From Ignavibacteriales bacterium (lineage in GTDB: Bacteria > Bacteroidota > Ignavibacteria > UBA10030 > SZUA-254): 6,513 nt of DNA. Made by a program: the position numbers and the translations under genes. Where the stretch lies: contig JACQYX010000042.1 of NCBI GenBank assembly GCA_016207985.1, positions 1 to 6,513 of the forward strand, written 5' to 3'. Below the pieces are notes generated by a model. The model did not search any database. It was given only the letters and a program-made list of their open reading frames with translations, and had not been told where the DNA came from. Of the stretch, positions 1 to 5,554 are shown in pieces; the first letter of the stretch is position 1; the number at the start of each line of letters is the position of its first letter.

Positions 1-550
1 TAACGAATTTCTGTTGCAGCTTTTCAGCATTCTCTCGGATCGAGAACGCACCGATTTGAATTGCCCATTCTTGTCCCTGTATCCGCGGCAGCGATCGGTT
101 GTAAGTAAGATTCTCTTGCGATAATCGCTCCTGTCTGAGATAACCGGTCGTAAGATAAGGTGAGCCGGGGTATTCAGACTGTAATAATTGATAACTCCTC
201 TCGGCATCACTCGGGCTGCCGACCCTCATATGATATTCGAAAAGGCGGGCAAGAGCATCATCTGCCCACTCACTGCGTGGGAAGCTGTCGACAATTACAT
301 GGAAACATCTCAGTGATACATTCTCGTCTGATGATATAAGACCTTCGATATATATTATTCCCGCCGACCTCGGTATCTTCTTTTTGAGGTCGATGATTTT
401 AGATTGAATAAGGTCGCTTTGTCCCTCAGAGACCAGCCTAATGTATTCGAATATTTTCTTTTCATAAACCTGGGCAGTGAGCGACTGAAACATTAGGAGG
501 GAAAAAAATAGTAATACAACACAACTACGGAACATCGATCTAATTTTCAT
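1..550 (-). CDS. Exported TPR/SPOR-domain protein, N-terminal part (cut by window edge)
   Basis: Reading the minus strand from the ATG at 550 gives 183 open residues that run off the window. Residues 1-26 form a signal peptide: basic start (MKIRS), hydrophobic core VVLLFFSLLM, and a likely cut after SLTA. Residues about 30-145 are helical, with TPR/YbgF-like pieces such as DSFPRSEWADDAL and SEYPGSPYL, in which 'yPxSxyaddA' patterns recur. From residue 161, WAIQIGAFSIRENAEKLQQ matches the first strand and helix of a SPOR domain, a fold known to bind denuded septal peptidoglycan. The expected site is therefore the periplasm or outer membrane, with a role in cell-wall or division processes; this is inferred from the family. 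The start is supported by AAAGGA at 562-557, six bases upstream. An alternative ATG at 535 would shorten the basic region. There is no Cys lipobox at the cleavage site, so it is probably not a lipoprotein. It is transcribed divergently from the coiled-coil gene. Confidence 0.85.
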   Translation of the reverse strand, partial: MKIRSMFRSCVVLLFFSLLMFQSLTAQVYEKKIFEYIRLVSEGQSDLIQSKIIDLKKKIPRSAGIIYIEGLISSDENVSLRCFHVIVDSFPRSEWADDALARLFEYHMRVGSPSDAERSYQLLQSEYPGSPYLTTGYLRQERLSQENLTYNRSLPRIQGQEWAIQIGAFSIRENAEKLQQKFV

Positions 551-590
551 TCGAAATCCTTTGACGTTTGAAATCCCTTATTTGAGGCAA

Positions 591-620
591 AAAATACAGT
601 TTTTTTTTTTTTTTTTCAAA
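591..620 (-). promoter_or_regulatory. Candidate promoter of the SPOR gene with an A17 tract as spacer
   Basis: On the minus strand TTGAAA (619-614) is followed 17 bases later by TATTTT (596-591), a reasonable sigma-70-like pair. The same bases also read TTTG (620-617), 20 bases, then TA-N3-TTTG (596-588), close to the Bacteroidota -33/-7 pattern (TTTG ... TAnnTTTG) but one base longer at the -7 element. The predicted start near 584 leaves a leader of about 34 bases that includes the AAAGGA ribosome site. Most of the spacer is an uninterrupted A run, so its length sets the promoter geometry. No transcript data are available. Confidence 0.4.
600..616. repeat. 17-base T/A homopolymer in the divergent intergenic region
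   Basis: Seventeen consecutive T on the plus strand lie between the two divergent genes, about 50 bases from the SPOR start codon. No hairpin lies immediately upstream on the plus strand and no plus-strand gene ends here, so it is not a terminator. Tracts this long slip during replication and are also error-prone in sequencing, so the exact length should be treated as uncertain. Confidence 0.9.
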
Positions 621-668
621 TGTAAAACATATATAAAGGACTGAAAGGTAATAATTAATAATACTTAT

Positions 669-696
669 TTGAATTATTCCTTCATTTTTATATATT
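669..696 (+). promoter_or_regulatory. Candidate promoter for the coiled-coil/receiver operon
   Basis: TTGAAT (669-674), a 16-base spacer and TATATT (691-696) form a modest sigma-70-like match. This would give a leader of roughly 65-70 bases before the TTG start at 771. A perfect 7-base inverted repeat (AATAATT 650-656, AATTATT 672-678) overlaps the -35 position. The whole region is so AT-rich that both matches could be chance. Nothing else resembling a gene was seen in 551-770. Confidence 0.25.
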
Positions 697-770
697 AAAT
701 GCGTGAAATTAAATAAATCACTCATGATAAAATCTTTTGATTAGGTGTTTCACAAAATAGGGGCAACCAA

Positions 771-3425
771 TTGCAGAATATAGGATATTATTCTAAAAAC
801 TTACCGAATCAGACTCCGGATTCAGTGCGTGAAATTTTTCGGCAATGTCTGAGGCAAGCCGATAAATTTATCATGGAAGGGAAATTCGAGCAAGCGAAAG
901 AGCAATTAGCAGAGGCAAAAAAGATCGATTCAAGAAATCCGTTCATTATCGCTTTCGAAGAACGGATCACCTTGTTTGAAAATAAAATTTCATCGCCGCC
1001 TGTGAGACCTCAAGAAGCATCGATAAAAGGAACCGAGCAAAAGTCAGCCAAATTGCCATCGACAAAAAAATCTTACGAACAAGAACAAGTCACAAGAGAA
1101 CAGCTTGAGCAGAAGCTTCGACAGCAAATTGAGACAGAGTTCAAGGCTCGTTTTACGCATGAATTACGAAAGGCCGAAGAGCAAGCTGCGAAAATTCTCG
1201 ATGAGGAACGAGAGAAACTTGAGCACCAGCGGCACACGTTAAAAGCGAAGTATGAACATCAGTTGAATGAAACCCGGAAACAGCTTGAACTCGAATACCA
1301 GCAAAAGTTAGATCAGGAAATTATTGTCGCTGAAGAACGGTTGGATCAGAAACATCAAGCTGAGCTAGCATTCATTGAAAATGAAATGAAAACTCAGCTC
1401 ATGAAACAATATGAAGGTGAGATTCAGAGTCTTCAAAATCAATTGCAGCAAAGTCAGAGTGAAAGACTCGAAAACGAAAGAAAAGTATTTCAAGAACGAG
1501 AGCAAGTTTTAAAAGATCAATTTAACCAAACGTTGGAAGCAGAGCTTCGGAAAGCGGAGGAAGCACTTAAAGAACAGCAAAAGACAAGACTTGCATCGTT
1601 GGAGAATGAGATCAAAGAACAACTTACCCAACAGTACGAATCGGAGAAGAAAACCCTCTTAGAACAAACTAAACTGGATACTGTTCTTGAAAGAGAACGA
1701 AAAGCATTGAAGGATCAGGAAATTTATCTCAAGGCGCAATTTGATCAGAGACTAGTAGAAGCATTAAAACAAAACGAAGAGCGTTTAGGTAAAAAACGTG
1801 AAGCCGAGCTTTCAGATATTGAAAATGGGTTGAAGAAAAAGCTCGTAAAACAATACGAGGGTGATCTTACCAAGCTTCGTGAGCAGATGAAGCAAGAACA
1901 GAAAGAGATATTAGAAAAAGAGCAGCAATCATTCAGAGAAAGTGAAGCAGCATTACAAAAACAGTTTGACGAGAAGCTCGTTCTAACGCTAAAAGACAAC
2001 GAGGATCGACAACGTCAGAAACAAAAAGAAGAGCTTGAAGAATTGGAAAGTAAGGTAAGAGCACAGCTTGCAAAAAAACATGAAGAGGAGCTTAAAATTC
2101 TCGAGCAAAAATTCGAGACAAAAGAAAAAGATCTTCTGGAAAATGAACGTAAAGCGTTCAAGGTACAAGAAAAACAACTCAAAGAACAGTTCAACCAAAA
2201 GCTCCTTGATGCGTTGAGGAAAACTGAAAATGTTTTTCGTGAACAAAACATTCAACAATTGCAGATTGAGCGAGAACGGATCGAACAGGAATTAAAGGCA
2301 AATTACGATCTAAAGTTTTTCACCGAGAAAGAAAAATTACAGCATCAGCTTAACGAGCTACGGACCCAGCTTGAAAATTCATATCAGATAAAACAACAAC
2401 AATTACAGGCTGAGATAGACAAACGGATTGAGGAACAGCTTGCCGTTCTGCGACAAATAGAAGAAGAGAAGTATGCAAAGGAGCGGGAAAATCTTAAGGA
2501 GGAGATAGAGAAAGACCTTAAGGAAAGATATGAACGGCAACTTGTCCGGGAGCGAGAGCGCATTCAACGTGAAGCCGAGTCAATAATTGCTGCAGAGAAG
2601 AAACGGCTCGAGGAAGAATATGAAAAGTTGATCCAACAGCAAAACGAGCAAGTCCAAAAGCTACGCTCCGATTTACGAAGCGAGATGGAGCAAACACTCC
2701 TCACCCGCCTTGAACGGGTGGCACAAGAGTACGATCATAAAATGGAGCTGCTCGGAGCGAAGATACCTGAAGAAAAAGAAAAACGTTTAGCCCTGTATCA
2801 GGAAAAAATGCAATCTTGCTATCAGGATGGACAACCATCTGTCGAAGATGCAAAAATGTTAATGAGACTTAAAGAGCTATTTGAGTTAACGTTCGATGAG
2901 CACTTGGCAATGGAATCGGATGTGCGGCTCGATCTATACGTAAAACATGTCGAGAAGAAGATTCTTGCAGGCGAGATAAATGCACAAAACGTAGAGGCGC
3001 TAGATAGTCTAAAGCAACAATTCAATATCACTTCAGGGGAAGCGCTTCGCCTCGAGCCGTTCATTCTTTCCAGTTTTCAGAAACTTGCATCCAAAGGCAG
3101 ACTGCTGGTTGTCGATGATGATTTAATGTTACTTAAGGTTTTAGAGGATATGCTTACCGGCTGTGATTATCAGGTGGTAACCGCACCCGACATAAATACG
3201 GCAGTCGAGAAGCTCGGCTCGACATCGTTTGATTTAATTTTAAGCGATATAAAATTCGGCGTTGATGATCTTGATGGTTTTAAATTTTTCAGTATAGTGC
3301 AGGAACAGCCTCACCTGAGAACGATTCCTTTCGTCTTTATGAGTGCACTAAAAGATGGTGTAATTATTCGCTCCGGCGTTCAATTGGGTATTGATGATTA
3401 TATTACTAAAAACTATTCAACATAA
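771..3425 (+). CDS. TPR-like / long repeat coiled coil / C-terminal receiver protein
   Basis: An 884-residue cytosolic protein with no signal peptide or membrane segment. Residues about 18-73 form a TPR-like helical pair (FMEGKFEQAKEQLAEAKKID region), and 74-105 a Ser/Pro/Lys linker. Residues about 105-660 are a Glu/Lys/Gln-rich coiled coil with internal repeats of 73-75 residues; 691-775 are two copies of a helical unit; 777-884 are a response-regulator receiver. The receiver shows the acidic pocket VVDDD (D782/D783), phosphoacceptor D826 in LILSDIKF, S858 and K880. It ends four residues after that lysine, so helix 5 is missing. The start is TTG, with AGGGG (759-763) seven bases upstream; the frame has a stop at 738-740 and no upstream ATG, and later ATGs would cut into the TPR-like unit. 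The protein is likely a phosphorylation-responsive scaffold, by loose analogy with coiled-coil/receiver polarity proteins of myxobacteria; that role is inference. The sensor-kinase gene begins 27 bases downstream. Confidence 0.85.
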   Translation: MQNIGYYSKNLPNQTPDSVREIFRQCLRQADKFIMEGKFEQAKEQLAEAKKIDSRNPFIIAFEERITLFENKISSPPVRPQEASIKGTEQKSAKLPSTKKSYEQEQVTREQLEQKLRQQIETEFKARFTHELRKAEEQAAKILDEEREKLEHQRHTLKAKYEHQLNETRKQLELEYQQKLDQEIIVAEERLDQKHQAELAFIENEMKTQLMKQYEGEIQSLQNQLQQSQSERLENERKVFQEREQVLKDQFNQTLEAELRKAEEALKEQQKTRLASLENEIKEQLTQQYESEKKTLLEQTKLDTVLERERKALKDQEIYLKAQFDQRLVEALKQNEERLGKKREAELSDIENGLKKKLVKQYEGDLTKLREQMKQEQKEILEKEQQSFRESEAALQKQFDEKLVLTLKDNEDRQRQKQKEELEELESKVRAQLAKKHEEELKILEQKFETKEKDLLENERKAFKVQEKQLKEQFNQKLLDALRKTENVFREQNIQQLQIERERIEQELKANYDLKFFTEKEKLQHQLNELRTQLENSYQIKQQQLQAEIDKRIEEQLAVLRQIEEEKYAKERENLKEEIEKDLKERYERQLVRERERIQREAESIIAAEKKRLEEEYEKLIQQQNEQVQKLRSDLRSEMEQTLLTRLERVAQEYDHKMELLGAKIPEEKEKRLALYQEKMQSCYQDGQPSVEDAKMLMRLKELFELTFDEHLAMESDVRLDLYVKHVEKKILAGEINAQNVEALDSLKQQFNITSGEALRLEPFILSSFQKLASKGRLLVVDDDLMLLKVLEDMLTGCDYQVVTAPDINTAVEKLGSTSFDLILSDIKFGVDDLDGFKFFSIVQEQPHLRTIPFVFMSALKDGVIIRSGVQLGIDDYITKNYST
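1242..2330 (+). repeat. Four to five tandem coiled-coil repeats of about 75 residues
   Basis: Within the coiled coil, a segment starting L-E-x-E-R/Q-K/Q recurs at residues 233, 306, 381 and 456. Its companion motif [FY]-[NDQ]-[QE]-x-L recurs at 176, 251, 324, 399 and 474, at spacings of 75, 73, 75 and 75. Each unit also carries a basic/Gln stretch followed by QYE or KHE (for example KQYEG at 212-216, QQYES at 287-291, KQYEG at 360-364, KKHEE at 435-439). Copies are clearly related in protein but diverged in DNA, so the duplications are old. The first and last copies are degenerate. Confidence 0.75.
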
Positions 3426-3493
3426 ACGATTTTATAAATAGAAAAAGAGAGTATGTCATACTTTCCAGTTTCGGCGGCTTATACTGCAGTTAA
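3408..3493 (+). other. Minus-one-frame extension encoding a possible receiver helix 5
   Basis: The upstream frame reads ITK-NYST-stop. If the frame moves by -1 at the AAAAAC run (3408-3413), reading continues as LFNINDFINRKREYV and on to a stop at 3491-3493, adding 26 codons. Placed directly after K880, 'TK-LF-NINDFI' lines up with the usual K-P-F-x-x-x-[DE]-L-[LI] of receiver strand 5 / helix 5. This suggests an indel in the A run, or ribosomal slippage. The run is only a partial match to the classic X XXY YYZ slippery heptamer. The restored product would overlap the start of the next gene by 41 bases. Confidence 0.45.
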
Positions 3494-4436
3494 TTTTTTA
3501 CTGGCTCTTATTGTTTATCTTAAATCGCATAAGAACCAAATTACAAGGTTCTATTTTTTTTGTGTCAGCTGCCTTGTTGGTTTTGGGATCGCAAGTTATA
3601 TTCTCTCCAAGATAACTCAACCACAACTCTTTCGCATTCTTGAAAGCATCGTTCTCTTTCTTTATGCTTTGTTCCCCTTCTTTTTTATTCACTTTATTAC
3701 TTTTTTTGTCAGACAAAAAGAAATCTTAAAATCCGTCAGCCTGAATTATGCTATTTACTTTGCGGGTTTATTCTCATACTCCGTGCTTCTCCTTGGATAT
3801 ATTCCCAAGCCCATATCACCTAATGGAACGATAACCCAGACCGGATACATATTTTATGTCACATGGATGTCGGTGTTTTTTAGCATCGGGATTGCGATGT
3901 TATTCGAGATCTCTCGTGAATTTCGACAGAAGATATGGAGAGCAAATTTCGTGTTTGTTGCATTTATTCTTTTACTTCTGATACTGCCCGGACCATTCAC
4001 GGATTCATTTTTCTTCGGCGTGCTGCGTTTAAGCGTTGAGTGGTACTTTTATTTGTGCACCTTTGCGCTTTTTGTTGTCGTGTATTTTATATTTCGACAT
4101 AAAGTAGGAATCAACCCGATAAGCGATGCACTCAAATCGGCGCTTGAAGTTATGAATGATATTTTCATTACAATGGATGAAGCTTTCAACATAGAAATGA
4201 TGCGGGGAAAAGCCGTTGGTGATGTTTTAGGATATAAAGAAAACGAGTTGCTTCGGAAATCATTTATTTCGCTAATTGTCCAGAAGGACTACCTTACCGA
4301 GTACCGTAACTACGTTTTACAAAAAAGGATGAAGGAAAGCTATTTTGACGCTGATTTGATTTGTAAGAATGGCAGTCAGATACCGATGAATTTTTCTTTT
4401 ACTCCCATTTTTATCAATGATGTGCTTTCAAAGTAA
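3453..4436 (+). CDS. Seven-transmembrane sensor with truncated PAS domain (N-terminal part of a broken hybrid kinase)
   Basis: A 327-residue inner-membrane protein. Hydrophobic segments at about 6-23, 32-51, 62-86, 98-117, 131-152, 163-180 and 195-214 give seven helices, resembling the 7TM input region found before PAS/HisKA in many sensor kinases. After a short linker (HKVGINPISDALKSAL), residues 227-325 form a PAS domain: MNDIFITMDEAFNI, LGYKENELLRKSF, the charged helix around EYRNYVLQKRMK, then CKNGSQIPMNFSFTPIF. A complete PAS would end with one more strand, typically G-x-x-G-x-x-x-x-x-R-D-I-T; here a stop follows FINDVLSK. The missing strand and kinase core point to breakage at about 4430. 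The ribosome site is weak (GAAAAAG, 3441-3447). The gene lies 27 bases after the coiled-coil/receiver gene and is probably co-transcribed with it. Ligand unknown. The product could still fold as a membrane sensor without output. Confidence 0.8.
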   Translation: MSYFPVSAAYTAVNFLLALIVYLKSHKNQITRFYFFCVSCLVGFGIASYILSKITQPQLFRILESIVLFLYALFPFFFIHFITFFVRQKEILKSVSLNYAIYFAGLFSYSVLLLGYIPKPISPNGTITQTGYIFYVTWMSVFFSIGIAMLFEISREFRQKIWRANFVFVAFILLLLILPGPFTDSFFFGVLRLSVEWYFYLCTFALFVVVYFIFRHKVGINPISDALKSALEVMNDIFITMDEAFNIEMMRGKAVGDVLGYKENELLRKSFISLIVQKDYLTEYRNYVLQKRMKESYFDADLICKNGSQIPMNFSFTPIFINDVLSK

Positions 4437-4440
4437 GTTG
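4417..4440 (+). other. Break point of the hybrid kinase (frame change plus missing domain)
   Basis: The 7TM-PAS frame stops at 4434-4436, and the kinase homology resumes in the +1 frame at SKLEKII (from about 4432). Between PAS strand FTPIFIND and DHp helix 2, a normal hybrid kinase has the final PAS strand, a linker and DHp helix 1, at least about 70 residues (roughly 210 bases). A simple point frameshift therefore cannot explain the junction; an internal deletion, real or from assembly, is required. The size estimate rests on usual family architecture, not on an alignment. Confidence 0.7.
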
Positions 4441-5451
4441 GAGAAGATAATTGAGATAAATTCAAATGCAGTGAAGCGAGGATCGAAGCTCGTCCAGCAA
4501 ATTCTGACATTTGCCCGTAAAACGGAAGTGCAATTCATTCCTCTTAACCTGAATATAATTATTCAAGACCTCATAAAGATGCTTGATGAGACCTTTCCCC
4601 GAACGATCAGAATTGTATTAAACCTGACGCCACAGCTTCCATATATATCGGGAGATCAGAGTCAGATAAATCAAGTCCTAATGAACTTATGTGTGAATTC
4701 ACGGGATGCTATGCCCGAAGGGGGCACAATTTCTATTTCCACTTGTGTGGCAATGGGATGGGATGTCAAGAAAAAATATTCCGATGCAAACTCGGATTGT
4801 TACATTCAGATCACCATAACTGACACAGGCCATGGGATGGATGAAAACATCAGACATCGAATATTCGAGCCGTTCTTCACAACGAAAGAGTCCGGTAAAG
4901 GAACGGGATTGGGACTTGCAGTGGTTTATGGTATTATATCATACCACCGCGGATATATCGATGTTGCAAGCGACATTGGTGTAGGAACGACTTTTTCTAT
5001 CTATTTACCCGTCTCGCTGGATGGTCAGATACAAATCGAACAATCGGATGAGATAGATATAGAGCTTTTGAAAGGCACCGAAACACTTCTTGTAGTAGAA
5101 GATGAAGAAGTTTTATTACAATCTTTTTCTGCACTTCTGACAAACAGTGGATATAATGTTATCCAAGCAAAGGACGGTTATGAAGCGGTCGAGTCGTATA
5201 AGAAAAATAAAAAGGATATCGACCTTGTAATAATGGACATTGAGCTTCCCAAATTGAATGGGTGGGATGCATTGGCTCAAATGAAAATCGAAGATAATGA
5301 ATTAAAGGCAATTATTTCCAGCGGCTATCTCGATCCAAAAATAAAATCAGAGAAAATGGTCGAAGGTATATGTGACTTTATTCATAAACCGTACGATCCA
5401 CCTCTCATTTTAAAATCTATTCGGAAAGTACTCGACGCGAACAAATCTTAA
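4417..5451 (+). CDS. Hybrid histidine kinase C-terminal part: DHp helix 2, HATPase_c and receiver, no H-box
   Basis: Up to 344 residues. Residues 7-36 (KLEKIIEINSNAVKRG...QQILTFARK) match the second helix of a HisKA dimerisation domain; the first helix, with the phosphoacceptor histidine (usually HDFNN in this subtype), is absent. The ATPase domain is intact: N-box around N90/N94/D97 (LMNLCVNSRDAM), G1 DTGHGM at 136-141, F-box FEPFFTT at 150-156, and G2 GKGTGLGLA at 160-168. A C-terminal receiver (about 222-342) has VVEDEE (E228/D229), phosphoacceptor D274 in VIMDIELP, S301/S302 and K324 in HKPYD, with helix 5 present. The annotated ATG at 4417 has no visible ribosome site and overlaps the preceding frame by 20 bases; TTG at 4438 is another possible start, so true initiation is unclear. 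It is best read as the remainder of the same gene as the 7TM-PAS frame. As encoded it cannot autophosphorylate a histidine of its own. Confidence 0.8.
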   Translation: MMCFQSKLEKIIEINSNAVKRGSKLVQQILTFARKTEVQFIPLNLNIIIQDLIKMLDETFPRTIRIVLNLTPQLPYISGDQSQINQVLMNLCVNSRDAMPEGGTISISTCVAMGWDVKKKYSDANSDCYIQITITDTGHGMDENIRHRIFEPFFTTKESGKGTGLGLAVVYGIISYHRGYIDVASDIGVGTTFSIYLPVSLDGQIQIEQSDEIDIELLKGTETLLVVEDEEVLLQSFSALLTNSGYNVIQAKDGYEAVESYKKNKKDIDLVIMDIELPKLNGWDALAQMKIEDNELKAIISSGYLDPKIKSEKMVEGICDFIHKPYDPPLILKSIRKVLDANKS

Positions 5452-5481
5452 ATCGCCAAGATTCCTTTTCCATACCTCATG

Positions 5482-5526
5482 TTGTTTTTTAACGCCCTTA
5501 TGTTATATTTCCATTTACACTATAAT
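5482..5526 (+). promoter_or_regulatory. Possible promoter for the deaminase gene
   Basis: The 103-base gap 5452-5554 holds TTGTTT (5482-5487) and TATATT (5504-5509) with a 16-base spacer, plus a separate perfect TATAAT (5521-5526) without a good -35 partner. Either could drive the downstream gene independently of the signalling operon. The gap is AT-rich, so these matches are weak evidence. Confidence 0.25.
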
Positions 5527-5554
5527 TTATCATATAAATATTTGGAAATCGTTA

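Noticed and set aside
650..678. 7-base inverted repeat AATAATT ... AATTATT as an operator.
   Set aside because: The arms are pure A/T in an AT-rich spacer, so a chance match is likely; kept only as a remark under the promoter entry.
540..725. Small minus-strand open frame (61 codons) spanning the divergent intergenic region and the A17 tract.
   Set aside because: It is AT-driven low-complexity sequence with a Lys run from the homopolymer, has no ribosome site and overlaps the SPOR start out of frame. A slippage fusion to SPOR is excluded by an in-frame TAA just upstream of the SPOR ATG.
1158..1169. THELRK in the coiled coil (residues 129-134) resembles a histidine-kinase H-box core, which might supply the missing phosphoacceptor.
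   Set aside because: It lacks the following T/N-P-L and the usual hydrophobic context, and the related stretch AELRKAEE (residues 257-264) has Ala in place of the His, so it is simply part of the coiled-coil pattern.
1745..3064. Several minus-strand open frames (1745-1999, 1989-2258, 2015-2251, 2822-3064) opposite the coiled-coil gene.
   Set aside because: Their Ser/Phe/Cys/Leu-rich products are what the complement of Glu/Lys/Gln-rich coding sequence gives; they show no domain and lie opposite a well-supported gene.
3498..3716. Minus-strand open frame of 72 codons opposite the 7TM sensor.
   Set aside because: It is the complement of a Phe/Leu-rich membrane coding region, giving a Lys/Asn-rich product with no recognisable motif.
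5444..5463. Inverted repeat AATCTT / AAGATT around the stop codon of the kinase gene as a terminator.
   Set aside because: The 6-base stem has a single G-C pair, the loop is 8 bases and only a short T run (CCTTTTCC) follows, too weak to call an intrinsic terminator.
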